Below, piece by piece: positions 1-15,500 of a DNA stretch of 64,000 nt (position 1 is its first letter; each line of letters starts with the position of its first letter). This DNA comes from Balanoglossus misakiensis (taxonomy: Eukaryota > Hemichordata). Location of the stretch: positions 5,394,001 to 5,458,000 of the forward strand of contig CM082597.2 of assembly GCA_040954595.2 (NCBI GenBank), read 5' to 3'. Both the position numbers and the translations under genes were made by a program. The notes below the pieces were generated by a model that was given only the letters and a program-made list of their open reading frames with translations, was not told the DNA's origin and did no database searches.

Positions 1-305
1 GAAGTTAACGTACAAAAGTACTCGTGTGAATTCTGGTCATCTGTTGATGTTTGGATGATTTTCCATAGCTTATTCACCATATGTATTGCTGGCAGTTACA
101 TCACAGGATCATTTTACCTCGTGTGTGTGCACATACATGTGTACACATACATCTGTCAGAATGTCTCTCCGTCTGCTGGTCTGCCTACCTGTCTGTCTGT
201 CTGACGGTCTTCATAGTCTCAAATACAAACTTGGCGTCCAATACTACATATGTTACCCTACAAATTCATGCCAGAAAACTTCACAACTATAAACGGATAA
301 CCCAC

Positions 306-2037
306 CTCTAAATAATTCCAGTAATCCTTGAAGTACTTTCTCTTCTCCTTCTTGATCTGGCGAACTTCTTCCACGATGAAGAATATGATGAAGCACACGA
401 ATATGACGTCGCAGGCTATAAGGAATTCCGGGAAGGTGCCGGTGAACGGGTACAGCCGTATGACTTGGATGGTCTTGTGGGCAACCCCGCCACCGACTGC
501 TGGAAATTCAGCTATCAATGTTACCATACTGCAGACAGAAACCAACAATTTTGGTAGTTAGCCTCATTTATCATGAAAACAAAATTACATATCGTTAGGT
601 GAGTCACTACCCCTGCAGGTCACTTGTTGCAAGAATCAACAACGGGAACTTGAGTGTTTATAAGATATACATGTAGATGGTATAAGTCCAACGCCTTTAT
701 CAATGAGAGATCACTTCTTTCGGAAGAAGCTGCTTCTCGTTGGAACCTGTGTGAATGTGATGTCAGTATTTTTTTCCTTTAATAACACTGTTATTTTATT
801 CTGGCGGTTCTTCAATTTGAAGACACAAATTATGTAGTTACAGGATGCGTTTACCTGAATAGATCGGTCTGAGCGTTGTAGACAGTAAACTCCAAAATGA
901 CTGCACGGGAACGAGTGTCCAACCAATGCGTCCTCTCAAGATAGTCCACCATGTCGTACGCCTTCTCAATCGTCGACCCGAACTCCGCTGTGTAGCCGCC
1001 ACCGCCGTACCACGTGATGTGACCGTAGAGGGAGACCCCGTCAAGCTCATCGGCGGACGCGTACAGCCACGGCAGAGCGTAGGGGTTGTCGGGCTCCGTG
1101 AAGGACTGGTTGATAGGTGACCACGATTCCCCGTACTTTGTCCTGTCTTCGGTCGATGACATGTCGTAGTCTACCTCGCACTGTTTGACGTATTCCGACA
1201 TGACCCCTGGTGCATTACACATTTCTGGAATGGATGTATGGATGGATAGACAGAAGGGGAGAGAAACAAACACAAAGAAAGGCAGAATACAGAGACAAAG
1301 ACAGAGAAACGGAGATATATATTAACGAAGTCAAACTAGGAAATGGTTTTATTAACGTGACATCTTGAACTCCTGAACTGATGTGTGGAGAAAAGAGACC
1401 ATGGATTTATAATGACTTTATTTGCATTTGAATAGTGAATTTACCTTTTGACGATGAAGCCCCCTAGCTGGACGACTAAATGATCTGAACGTATCATGAA
1501 CGTTTGTTTTTGTTGGCACCACTTATTAATTTACTTTTGAAGCATATATAAATGCACTCTATTTCGAGTGTAACTCGAGTGCATTTCGAGTGTTTTAAAG
1601 TACTTTTCGTCGTACGAGGTCTCCTTCACTCCAATGTGTTCGATAACAATGTAAAATCAAACCTGCCCACAGAGGCTAATCAAGGGACCTTAGTAAACCA
1701 TTCTAGAAAGATCGATGGCCTTCACAGACAGGCCAATGAATGCACATGTAAATTATACACATAGTATAGTCAACATGGAAGATTTTATCGGTTATGGTCT
1801 TTCTTCAGCACAGATAAGACCATTGTCAAATATAGTCATGGAAACCTCTTTGTATTTACCTGGTTTTACACGCAGCTGTCTGAGTCGTGGCGGTCCAACA
1901 CGATAGGCAATATGGTTGGCGATGTACCTTTTCTGCCTCCAGTGTAGCGCCTTGCCATTGTACAATTCTTCTGCATAGAGTGCCGGTATCGCCACTTCCC
2001 GGATGTACTCCAAGTACGTTCCGAAGCCAGTGTCAAT
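306..2037 (-). CDS. Polycystin extracellular (TOP) domain and start of the channel-like core, exons 26-28 (partial 3' end)
   Basis: Exons 2037-1860, 1224-855 and 528-306. Landmarks of the polycystin domain between the sixth and seventh helices: IPALYAEELYNG, YRVGPPRLRQLRVKP, YGESWSPI, ITWYGGGGYTAEFG, HWLDTRSRAVILEFTVYNAQTDLF. Exon 28 enters the channel-like core with FPEFLIACDVIFVCFIIFFIVEEVRQIKKEKRKYFKDYWN. Its donor (gtgggt) is at 305, so the final helices and any coiled coil lie off the left end of the window; bases 1-305 are intron. Confidence 0.9.
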
Positions 2038-3271
2038 CTACATAAGTTGTACAAGACATATCTCATGTTAGAATGATAAACCTGTAGAACTGTCCTTTAC
2101 TAGAATGGTCCATCTGATGGTAAACTCTATAGATCAAACTTATATTTTTTTTCAGCTTTGCCGCTATGACCCTGATATGGTCCAAGTGTCCACTTTCGAG
2201 TTGAGTATCCAATCAAATGAGCCCATAAATAGTTCATGGAATAGTTATATGGAAGAACATTCTCGTGTGACACACGACGAATAACACATATCTAATCTGT
2301 TATCTGTTAAACGACACAAAATATACAACTTTTGTTAAACTAAGCATATATCTAGTTTGTTAGTAGAGCGTTGCTACAGTTATTAACCAAGGTAAAAGGA
2401 AAATCATTAGTTGTTCGATATGAAAGAAATCAGCGAGAACCGACGTATATACTCGCTTCTAAAAATCTACGGTATATAGCCATCTTACAATTCTATCGAT
2501 CATGCCACATTGGCCTTTCTACCTCACTATACTATATTAGCAAAACTCTACTTAAGTTAGTGGGTATTGGGTTAGAATGTGTTCTTTATTATTGTTATGT
2601 TTACAAGCCAGTTAATTAATGTGAACGCTATTTCCGATGTAATGACTTACTTCTTCCAAAGCGAAAGGACCGTCATCCTAAATATTCGAACACAAAAGTA
2701 TAATGCGAAATGAAAATCAAACACAGAAACAAATACTTTACAGGTAAAATTATCGGAAATGCATTGAGAACTTGCAAATATGGAAACGATGTGCTTTGCA
2801 TTTACAGAAAACCACAAGGTTGCCTTTGAACAACCATAATTTGCATACTTGTCCAGGTTAATGAATAATCCAGAAACTAATACCTTACCATATAAATATC
2901 GAAAATGCCTTGAACATAAAATGTGAAAAGCAAATCTAGACATTTACAGTTGTCACTGAGAACTTGCAAATATCGACATGATAAAATAACTGCATAATTA
3001 TCCAAGCTAGATGAATAATCCTCACCTTGCCAATGTAGGGCGTGTCGAAGAACAGATTGTCTAAATGCATGTGTTCATACCGTGACATCAGGTCACGTGC
3101 TCCATAGGCAATCAACAGCAGAATGGTCAGATAGAAACCATAGACAAACATCTCTTTCAATACACCTTTCATTTTAACTTCTTTGAATCGCTTTCGTCTG
3201 GCTTTCTCCAAATCTTCAGGACTTACAGGATTTTCAAACTGTTGTGTGTCGTCAACTGTCACTATACCTGA

Positions 3272-3334
<63 letters not shown>

Positions 3335-6300
3335 ATGTTACTTAGAACATACAAGTACATGTTGTGCATTTCAGTTATTTCGATTATGCTGTTTTATTAG
3401 CTGCCACTTTATTTTGAGAAAACCGGAATGTGGCACGAATGACCCCTTGACCTCTATCTATTACCCACAGTTCACTGTAAAAATGGACGACGCGCAGCTA
3501 CTATGCTGAAAGTGTAGAACCATGTATTACCTTCATAAGCGCTCATGTCAGCCCGCAGCCATTCTTCATCAGGTTTTAATTTGTTGTCTTCAATATCTGT
3601 CTCAATCTGTTCCGGTTTCTTCCAGATCAGCGCAACAAAAAGCGCCAAAAGGATAACCTTAGCAGATGGAAAAGAGAGAGAAATTTATTGATGATGTAAG
3701 TATTTGTCTCTTGTTGTCAGATTACAGAAAACATAATTGATACCACGTTTTGTTTCGATATTTGGTTGAAAAGTTCCATAAAAATGTGTCTCCTGAAGTT
3801 AAGAGGAACGAGCATTGATATTCCATAATCGCCCTCGAGAGAACCACAGCAGATGTCACAAAAACTTGAGACTGTTCATATGTAATGTTTGAATATGTCT
3901 CACCTTGGCTGGCTGGACGAGCAGTAGTGATTCAAAGAAAGACAGGAAAAACGCTATGAGCCACTGGGTTGATTTCTCGTGGCCCCACTCCATGCTGTAA
4001 AGAATTGTGAAGAAAGCCGAGGTGAAGCTGGACAGGAACACCAGTAACCAGGCCACGTAGACAAAGCCATATGGCAACATGAACGGAGGTTTCTCCTTCA
4101 CCTTCCTGATTGCCGAGATGGAGGGCCGGATTATGCGGTTCGGGGTCAGCTCTTCCGTAGACGAGCTCGATGCCCAGCTGTCGTTCAACCCATGACCCCG
4201 TCGCGGGCTCGGGCTCAATCTGTCGAAATCGAAGTCCGCCGTCGAACCGTAGTCGCTGTCTTCGTCCGTGAAGTACGACCCTTTCAGCGACCTGTTCAGA
4301 CTGGTCTCGTCGTCGATGGTTATGTTGAAAGCGGAGAGCGGCCGTCTGGTGGATTTAGTCTCTTTGAAGAGCCCCCATTTCTGGCTTCCCGCCGAGCCAG
4401 CCCTGGCCTTCTCGTACTTCCTGGCGACCTCGTTGTTGCAGGGCACATTGATCTGTGTACCCTTGTTGTGTTTGACATCTGATCTTGGGCTTTGTGGCGA
4501 CACTTCCAGGACCGGTTTCGCTTTAGTCTTCCTGAAAAGTTGTACCAACAACAAGCTTGGTGGAAACACGACAAGACTACTGACTACAGACACATACAGC
4601 TCCTTCAGGGAAAACTCCAAAGGTCCTGTAACAAAGAACAACAACTATATTTTAAGGGCTTTTCTTCATCAGTCTTATATTTTACCACGTGACTCTGAAT
4701 GCGTGTCTGATTGGGCATTTGAGTTGTTAAACATATAGGAAAAAATTACACTGGTGTGTCACCCACTTGGTGGTATCAAATCCCAACTGGTGTTTAAAAA
4801 TCTTACCAAGACTGAACAGTTTGTCACTTGTGCCCGCTTTCTCATTACTCGTTCGAAAGTATATGCAGCTGGCGATCATGGTTAAGTAGAGCAGCGAGAG
4901 ACAACATGATAATCTCTGGACACGGGAGAAGTTGCTTCTGTTTGGTCTGGATACAACAGAAAACCAAATGTGTCCGTCTGTGAATTCTTTCCTCGTGGTG
5001 AACGAGAAAAGCTGGCTGAAGCGGATCATGTCTTCCTCGGAAGCAGCCGGAAGGAAGCGTTCAACCCGGCCGTCGCCTTTCTCAACTGCAAGCCATTTAT
5101 CGCACAGGAAGGTGTACCTGGAAATGGATGTACAGTTATAAGACTTTACCAGACAGAACCAGGGTTTCTAAAACGTCTACAAACAACAATATCAACCAAC
5201 CAAGCAACTACCACCATCACCACCACCCTCCTCCTCCTCCTCCTCATCATCATCGATGTCGACGTCGTGATTATTAATTTGATTCATCCAACATTTTCTT
5301 AACACCAGGTAAAACCGGTTCTGTGTAGCAAATCATAGGTTGGAGAATTGACTGTTATGTACAAACACTTACTTGTCCTCTGTCTGGATATCGACGACTT
5401 CCACGCGACTCAGAAACCAGGATGCGGCTGTCCCCTTGCCTGAATTGTCATGCCAGATCCGCAGAGATCTAAGTCGGCCAAGTGGACCGTGACATGCAAT
5501 GATAAACTTGCTGATGCTTCCCTTTTCAAAAAGCTAAAAGGGAAAATGTGCGCATTTTAAAAATAAATTCCCAATTTCAGTGATGTTTGGAACTATAAAA
5601 TTCATATTGAACTTATTGTTTAAATGAACATTTACTTTGAAAACTTACCATATCAGTATCTCTCTCACCATCTTCCATCTTCCTGACGCCACAGTTCATG
5701 ATACTCCCGAAGAGTGTGAACGATATTCTCGACTTGGTCCCAGAACCGATCTTGGTACCCGTATGAACGTTGATTTGATAGTAATACCTGTGATCTGGAT
5801 CGTTATCGGCCAATGGCAACACTCCCCACTATGCAAATGAGACAGACGAGACTTAACGTTGCAGATTATGATGTTGTAAACATCTCAATGCATTGTCATA
5901 AATTGGCAAGGCATGGTTATGTTTCGTGCAGAACCCACACGAATAAACGTGTTATCGATTTGGATACCATAATGAAACATTTAGGTAGAATGTATACATA
6001 TATCCTTGATTAAGTATGCACTTCATCTATTACAGATTGTGAATAATGCAAAATGACAAAATTGGAATGCAGAAATAAAACAGAACTATGTTTTTTTTGA
6101 AAATCTGATAACTTGCTGGCTTTTGAGTAAGTTGCCATTCCATTAACCCAAAGCCCAAAGTCAAATTTCTAGGAATTGTACAGTACCTTAATCAAATCCT
6201 TCTTGTCTGCTCGTCTGCACAGGACAACTCCAATCAGATAGATGCCAAAGATAACAAAGATGACGGTAAACACGGAGGCATTCTCGCCAAGGTTGGCGAA

Positions 6301-6437
6301 TTTCTGGAAAACTGTTCCAAAGTCTATAGTATTTGGAGGTACAAAGAAATCTGTGGCGAACGAAGTCAGGTGGTTGCACCCACAAACGGTGGTTGTGGTA
6401 CTCGACCATTCCAAAGGCTGAAATGTAAAACACATCG

Positions 6438-6519
<82 letters not shown>

Positions 6520-9500
6520 GATGTTATCGTCGTGAGTGGGTGAGTGAGCGAGTGAGTGTGAGTGAGTGAGTTTTATGTCTGTACCAATGAATGGAAATGT
6601 TTTTTTACCTTACAACCATCCTTATTCCACGTGTCTGTCTTCTCATCCCAGTACTTACAACTCATTGTTGTTATTTGAAGCGAGAAATCAGGCCAGGTTA
6701 TATTTCCTGATTCGCCTATTATAGGAAAAGGAAAACAATGGCATACATGAAGTAACCTTGCCCATCACCACAAATTTATATTGTTTCATTTTCTTGTCAC
6801 AGCATGTAAGAAGTTAAAGTCTGATTATCCTGATGGTGTTATCTATGTATCTGGGATATATTTTCAAATAATATGCTAGAGAGAAAAAAAGCTCCTCACA
6901 AGAGAAGCATTGGTAAGACTTTTGCTTCCGGTGTATACCATGTCTATTTGACATAAATAAAAACACTGAACAGCTAAAATCTACCTTGTTCGGTTGGAGG
7001 TTCGTCTGTGACGTCATTAGATGTATCTGCTAACCGTAGTATTCCCACGTGGTAGTCGCCACTCTCGTTGATCATGGACGCCGGAACGAACACAGTGTAG
7101 TTCCATTCATCTCTCAGCGACTCGTCGCCCATCCCATCCGGTATCTCATCGAAATCATCTCTGGGTAGCTGTTGCGAGACGTTGAATTCTTGGAGAGTTG
7201 GACTGTATCTGTATCTCAGGTATACGGTGTAGTTCCACGGCGTTGTTCCGTTGTCGTATTCAGGTGGACGTACAGTAATACGTATGGCTGTATTATTGTC
7301 TGCAATCTGAGTAAGGAAACCAGTTGTGAGGTCAGTATTTACAAAATAAGTGTAACGACGACAGATATGGTCAATATGTTGCAACTCCAAAATTCAAGTT
7401 ACACGCATCCAATTTATTTTATCTGATAAAGTCTGTCAACAAGGACTAGGCTTGAGAACATGTGGTCTTTACATCTGTCGAGAAGATTCACTGAGGACAA
7501 CATGCATGTACACTTGACCATGGTTTCCCAACACTAACTTCGATGCGCCTGTAGTACATCTCCATGTTTTCTGTCAACACCGGCGCTACAATTTCCGGTT
7601 CCGGAACAGCTGGGTTGGCTATTTCGACGATGATGTCGTCATCAAGGTCACGGACTTCTATTGGCGAGCCGTCAGGGTTGTTCAGTTCCAACGACACCAC
7701 TTTTGAGTCGAGTTTAGTTGATGTGTCATAGGTGAAGGGATTCTTGGTAGTTTCAGTCATCTTCAAGTCGAATAAGAAACAAATGTTTGAGATAATATTT
7801 TATTTTTCGTGTACCAGTGTTAAGATTGCTTCTGAAGTCTTTTAGATTCTATCGCATCAGATCAAGGTCCTAGCAAGCAACATGTAAGGTTTATTCATAC
7901 ATTCACTTTCCAAAATAAACTGATTCTCACCACTATACTAATGCCGTCTCCTTCGTCGTCGTCATCCGCGGCCGACTCGCCTCCACCGCCCAGCAGCGAA
8001 GACGATGCCGGTAACTTGAACGACCCACTACCGGTGCCAAGTTTCTTACCGCGCAGGTTCGACGGTCTGTCTCGCTGCAGGGACATGGTCAGGGATGACG
8101 TGTTGACTGAGACTGGGTTACTGCCCGGTGGCTTGCCTTTGAGAAGGGCTTCGGCAGTAGACTTCACGGCTCCCACGATGCTTTCAGCGACGAATTTGCT
8201 CTGCCAAGCAATGTACAGACACAACCTGGGTTTAGTGTTCGGTATATCCCCTGACGAATTTACTGATGTACATTTGGGCAGTTGGGTGCTGGCCTTGGGC
8301 TAATTCCTACCACTGTTACATTGTTCAATATTTTCATTAGGTCCCTGATGTAACTAAAATAATACTTTGTTACTCGAACAACCCTCTATATATATCATGT
8401 CATGTCGAAACGTATTAGGTTTCCACTAGCGGTAGCTTTTGGATTTTTTTTCCATTTTCTCCTTTGTCTCAACTTTGCTATCTCGGATGATTCATTTATT
8501 TTTTTAATTATACTATGCCTTATAGAATGATAGGGATTGCCTGCATTGCAAAATCACATGTGTCATGCATGCACAATTCGTTAAACTTTAAAAGAATTGT
8601 TACCTTTTCTCGTTCTGCTTCCAATTCTTCGGGCGACGGTTCTGTGTCGATATAGTCGAAGGAGGGCGACTTGGGATCCACTTTGAGTGCCTGCATGGTC
8701 TCAGCTGAGGTAGACGATGCCATGAGTACATTGCCTGCCCCAGATGTGATATCTGCCGAGGAAGAGATTATTTGGAGTGTACCTCGGAGTGCATTGACTG
8801 TAGTATTTTGTCGTTATAATATGCTACTTTGAAAAATGGCAGGTCGTGGAGTTTTAAAGCAAGGTCACAAAGTAAACCCCTTAGATGTCCAAACCATGTA
8901 TTTTGGGTAAGAAACAAATCGCACTGTACCTGTAGCCGTACCGACCTTCTCCTCTTCTCGCATTGTGTCAAACGAAGAAAATGTGCTGGAAACTGATTTC
9001 AATGCTGTTGCTGCCTTTGCCTGCCGATACAGAAAGTAGACGTTGATATAACTGTAGTTATGTTATATTGATGATCAAACGCATAAAGCAACATGGAGCC
9101 CCAGATGCCAGAAATTGTATTATGAAAACCTGTGTACATTTTCACAAGCAACATTTTCTATAACAAAAATCTACATTATTCTTACATGAGATTACCACTG
9201 TGATATTAATGATTATGTATTTTAGTTAAGCATTGTTTTGTTATCTGCATTTGCTGTATTGGGGCCTATATCTTCTTATGGAACCACAGTGGAAACACGT
9301 GTTTGCTTTTCTGTGTTATCATATACCACTAGGAGTAGGTTGTTTCAATGTATTTCTGTGGGTTGTCAATATTTTTAGTGATAAATTGGTCAAATCAATC
9401 AAAGATAACTTGGATACCGTGGCTACGGAACGGTTAAGGTCGTCTCCTTCCTTTTAGAGTTAGATCAAATAAAACAAATGAGTGTTGCCAGTAGCCCTGA

Positions 9501-12500
9501 TATGAAATACAATGGAAATCAAATACTAATCTTCTCGTATATACCTGGGTGTCACCTTTGATTTCAGTTGGCGCGGCTGTCACCGAGTCCAGGGCCTTTG
9601 CAGCCTGTCCCACAGCATCGGCTGTAGTGACTTCACTCGACATCTTCTCTAACCCGTTTATCATGGCTGTGCGCACCTAAAGAGAATGTGAGTATAGATA
9701 TCTGAGCACTTATGCAACGAGTGTTCACATGTTACTACTAATGAACGCAAAATGACCCCCAAATAAGGAAGTAGTGAAGAATTTCACTATTCAACTAGTC
9801 CGAGTTCTTATTTCTGTGAATTGTGGTTTGTGTTTTCCCGTCCATTTATGATGCAAGCCCGGGCTCGATGACTCCTGGCTTCTCAGATATGGTTGCGTAG
9901 TAAGGTATTTGAGTGTGTGGTTATGAAGGTTTGGGACACATAGTTTCAAATTGTAGGATCAAGATAAAAACATGCTCACAGAAAATCATAAACAAATACT
10001 TACCTGTGACCTTGCTTCTTGTGCTTCCCCGTTGTCCTCCTGGTGATAAAAAATTACAAATTATGAGATCTGACGTACATCAAGTACGCAGCAGCACGTA
10101 TATATTTCCCCAAATATATATTGGTAATATGATGTACAGATGCCATATAATGTTCGACCTCCTCAATTTTAACAGTAAGGTTGTAAGTTAGGGGCGTGCA
10201 AAATCACTACACTTTGTAAAACTTTGATGGATTGCCAATACTCTTGTATTGGACATATTATATGATTAGATATATCTGATAGCAATGGGAAGGATTACAC
10301 CCATAAATTGCCTTGATTTAAAGGGTAAGGTCAAAAGAAAGAGAGAGACTATAGTGTTTTGTTGGTGCTTGATATGAATATTCAGTGTGATTATGCATTT
10401 AAACATCAACACGCCTCACCTCATCACCTCCAGTATTTAACACTGATGCTACGGCACAGATGAGAGTGGTTGCCTCGCCAACGTCACCACTACTGACCAG
10501 ACTGTCCAGGACATTGTTCTCGCCAGTGGTCAAGTCCACGGCCCTGGCTGCTAAGTTCGCTGGGGCCAAAACCTAGCGATGCCAAAGATTATATAAGCCG
10601 TGTTAACTATGCAGATATTATCTTATACTTGATCATTTGAATCAGAGTATAGTGGAGGTTATACTAAGCCTTTGATTTGAACCTATCACATGGACTGAAA
10701 AATGTATTGAAATTCATAATCGAAGATAAGCTTCGTACATAGAAATTATTTCTAGCAGATGAAGTGTTGCTGTTAAACAGATTAAGTCAATTCTGTAAAG
10801 TATAAATGTGAGTAAATACACCGTAAAGATAAAATGGTAATATTTGTTAGACAGGTGGCTGATACGTTGTACACAGTCCTACTTACCTGTACAAAATGAG
10901 GCAGTTCAATGTAATCTCCATATTTGTCGCTGATTCTAGCGATGACTGTCAGGTTGCCAAGTTCAAAGTAATTGCCCCTTGTCTGTGTGTTGTTGCCGTT
11001 TTGCAGGAGTGTCCGAGTGGACGAGCCTGCTCTTGCTGTGTAGAAACTGTACGTCAGGTCCGTGGACGCTTCCAAGGGATCGTCAGGTCTGTCTGCGAGG
11101 TCGCCTTCGTCTAGCCAACCACTGCAGTTGACGACAAACTTGGTCTCAAGTGCATATCCTGTGCATAAATAACAAGACATAGATGTGGGAAATGATATTT
11201 TCCTAGATAGAGGTACAACTTGTCCATGTTTTCTTTGCAATGGTGAGTCATGATGTAATAGTAATAAAAAAGACCAAAACTTCCACTTCAAAATGCCAGA
11301 TGAATCAACGATGAAGCCATGCCTATGCCCTACGGTACAGCAATTTTGTTACCGGTGCCAACTTAATACATATTTACTTCTCTTACCTGTTGTTGGAAAA
11401 AGTTCACATTCTCCATCGTATGGTGGTAAGTTAGTGGTGAAAGCAAATTCGCCAGACGACCAGACTAATCTACCAGTGTTGGAAGTATAAACCACAACCA
11501 CTTTGAGGTAATACTGCAATCCATTGTTCAACTTAAACGCGTTGATTGAAATACTCTGAGCATTCAGTCCTGCAATACAATAAATCGTTGCTTTTAGTAG
11601 TTCAATCAATAAGAAACCTCATTCATGAGCTTATAATAAACATAAGATAATGTAAAGAAGATAGTGTAAGGTGTGGGTTTTTTTGGTACAGTATAGTTTA
11701 CCATGCTATATTATACTGTAAGGTATTTGCGGTATATAGGTTACGCATGTCATGATATACAGTACAGTACAGTACAGTACAGTACAGTACAGTACAGTAC
11801 AGTACAGTACAGTACAGTACAGTACAGTACAGTACAGTACAGTACAGTACAGTACAGTACAGTACAGTACAGTACAGTACAGTACAGTACAGTACAGTAC
11901 AGTACAGTACAGTACAGTACAGTACAGTACAGTACAGTACAGTAAATGCAGTTGTATACCACAGTATTCAGAACATAAGTTTACTTTTCTCATCAGAGAA
12001 TAACATGATACACACAGTTGAGTGTAAACACACAGAGTGAATATTTTACAAAATGAATCAATTCCTACCAGTACTTGTGGCATCATCACTCATGTCCACA
12101 TCAATCACCATCTGACTCTGCGGGTTATAGTTGTGCAGTGACCAGGTGTAGTTTTTGGACACACCGCTTGGGCAGTCCGTGCAATAAGCTTTGACAAGGA
12201 TGATGTCTGAGGGATTAACCTTCACATGGTTTTCACCCTGTCCACAATTAACTATGCACCTGAAAAGCAACAAGATTGTTGTATTAGTAAGAAGTATTAG
12301 TGGAAATATATTTCTGGGTTTACTGTCTGAAGGGGAATAGTGTAATGTGTTATCTAGCTCATTATAAATTAATACAGCAATGACAAATGACAAGGTGATG
12401 ATGATGATTATGATGATGATGATGGTGGTGGTGGTGGTGGTGGTGGTTGTGGTGGAGGTTTATGTGGTGATGTGATGATGATGATGATGACGAAAACGGC

Positions 12501-15500
12501 GATGACGACGGCGTCGACGACGACGATGATGAGGATATTGATGACAATTATGGCTGTGGTGGATACTCATGACGATGACGAAGCAAATCTTGGTGATAAT
12601 GGTGATGGTGAGAATATCCACAGGTGTCAAGAAATAGGGGCAGTTCATGTTACTGTAGTCTCTAATCAAAAGGCAACTCAGAATAATGCATGAAGGTATT
12701 ATTGTGTCACATATATCAAGGATTATGGTTGAAGTTTGGAAAAATCACATTGCCATTTGATTATGTTGCATTACATTATATCCGATTTTTATTGCAACGT
12801 TGATACACAAGTCTTTAATTCAAGTTCTTTTTCAGGTTAATCATATTATAGTGGCGTATGTAGAGAGTGAACTGCTTACAACAGCTGCATGCATGCAATA
12901 ACAACTTTGGTATTTTTCGACTGTCACCACTTTCTCATTAATCATGTTGACATGGTGATCATTTAAGCATTGTAGCAAGTCAGCTGTTCATGTTCCAGTG
13001 TTTATCTCTTGGGGCTTCCTTGTTAAAAGTTTGAATCGTATCCTGCATGCGCAACATGGTTTAATTATTATCAACGATGATAGTACGTCATGGACAAATA
13101 TTAGTTATTGAAACACTTACGTTACATTGACTGTTGAAGGCATCTTTGTCGTCACTGCTCTTGTAACTGCAGGCGTGGTACTTTGAAAGCCTGTGGTGGT
13201 AGAATATGCTGTAGTGGTCAGTAACAAAGTGGTGGTCATGGGCTCAGTGGTGGTTTGTTCAAGCGTGGTTATGAGGGGATCTTCGGTGGTAATTCGAGCT
13301 TCCGTGGTGGGCATGGAAGTCGTGGTAAGTTCGAGAGTGGTTTGATCAGCGGTGGTTGCTGGCTCAGCGGTGGTTTGATCAGCAGTGGTGGATTGCCCAG
13401 CAGTGGTTTGTTCAACTGTGGTGGTTTGTTCAACGGTGGTTTGTTCTACAGTGGTGGGTTCTACAGTGGTAGGTTCACTCGTGGTTGGCTCTGTACTAGT
13501 CAAATCTACGGAGGTAGTCGCCTCGTACGTCGTGTACATCTTAGTGGTCACCTCAGCACCTGTTGTTGCAGAAGGTGTAGGCGAGTTAGAAGTTGTGCTT
13601 TGCACTTCAGAAGTTAGTGCGTAAATAGTGGTGGCTTCTACGGTTGTGGTTAAGGATAAGGTACTACTAGTGGTCGGTGTATCTGTGGTCGACAACACTT
13701 CAGTTGTTGCTAGGAAGGTTGTGGCCACCTCGTCAGTTGTTTCGGCAACTGGCCTAGTGGTAGCACGGTACGTGGTCGGGGTTTCGGCGGTACTGAATCC
13801 TTCGGTGGTTGTGAGTCTGTCCGTGACAACACCTGTCAAGGAAGATGATGGTGAGACATCAGTCGTTGATGGTGTTTTCTCAAAGGTGGAAGGTGCAGTG
13901 CGGGTGTTGACAGTTGATGATGGGGTCGCTTGGGTAGAAGACATAGAGGAGTGCGAAGACTGAAGAGTAGACGTGGGATGGGTGCTTGAAACAACAACAG
14001 TCACTTGTCCGGCGGAGTTCCCAAGGGTACCAGAGACGTCTGTTGGTTTCCCTGTCGTTCTATCTGTCAGGTGAAACGTTTCCAAATCCATCGGTGCTGA
14101 TGTGGCGGTGTCCCCAGAGGTCAAATTTCCCTCAATCTCCTCTGTCAAATATCCACACATGGAATGCTATTTGTTCACGATGGTCAGACGCAAGACATGC
14201 TTGTAGAATGCCTCGATGCTCACTTCTAAATCACATACAGACCCCTGACATGCACTCGATGTGTTCCACTAAAGCGAGGACTTGCAACTGAAGTATGTAT
14301 TGGTTATTGTCTACAGTCAGCTTACATGCTTCTTCATTATTGCCATTGTATGGAGCAGTTAGATTATAGGCAACAGCAATGCATATATTATCCTGTTCAT
14401 ATTATTTTTTAATTTAATAAATTTAATGGCCTATCTGATCTACGTCATATACCTGACATTTCTGTTTTTTGTCTTATTATTTGTCGGGATGTGAATGATT
14501 CTATTATTTAGATTCGTTATTTGCTTGTTTTTTTTTATTCCATGCTGAGAACCGAGGAATCTCACCTGTTGTTGGCTGGGAGGGTGAGGTCAGCTCTGTT
14601 GTGTAGCTCGAGTCTGTGCTGGGAAAGGTGGGGGTAGGCGGAGGTGTTGTCACAAATGTCGTGGTCTCCGCTGTTGTCATGTCAGGGGAAGTACTAACAT
14701 CGGATAACGGTGTGGTTGTGTCACTAGGCGTAGATTCGTTACCCTCCTCTGTCAAATATCCACAAGGGAATACTATTTGTGCATGGTGGTCGGAATTAAG
14801 ACAACTTCAGATTCCGCATGCTTGTACTGTACATCAGTGCTCATTCTGAAAGCACATTTAGACCCCTGACATGCACTCGGTGTGTTCAACTAAATAGAGC
14901 ACTTGCACCTCTACTATGTGCTAGTTATTGTCTATTGTCAGCAAGCGACATCAATATGTTAAGCACTAGTCTATGTGTGTAGAAAATTCATACTAAGTCA
15001 TCAGTCTCACTGTGTGTAGCAGGTTGGTTATTGCCAACAATAGTGTATCTGACTAGATTATCTTAGTCCATGCTTTAATTTAATGAACATTATAAAGACT
15101 GCCATCATGTCTGACATTTCTGAACATTCGTTGTTAGTCATCGAGATGTATAGGGTTCCGTTAGCTAGTGCCGTGACTCCATGCCGAGAACCGGAGATTC
15201 TCACCTGTTGTTGGCCGGTAGGATGAGATCAGCTCGGTTGTATAAGTTTCTGTGGTGGGAAAAGTTGGGGTAGCTGTAGGCGTTGCCCCAAATGTCGTGG
15301 TCTCCTCTGTTGTCGTGTCAGGGGCAGTGCTTGCATCAGTGGTTGTCAACAGGTTTGTGGTGGTAAACACGGTGGTGCCTTCGGTGGTTGTGGGCAGGTT
15401 GCTGGTGGAAGCAGTTGTTATCTCGGTAGTGGTCATGTCAGATGCAGTGCTTGCATCGGTGGTTGTCAACATGTTTGTGGTGGTAAACATAGTGGTGCCT

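Noticed and set aside
3856-4644. A stand-alone 262-residue membrane protein starting at a Met near 4644
   Set aside because: The Met lies upstream of a good acceptor (AG before 4625) and the frame continues from exon 22 in phase. It is an internal exon of the polycystin gene.
4192-4738. Plus-strand frames of 96-156 codons
   Set aside because: They are antisense shadows of polycystin exon 23, with no motifs of their own.
11703-12089. Open frames through the AGTAC array on both strands
   Set aside because: A pentamer without stop codons is open in all frames; there is no other coding signal.
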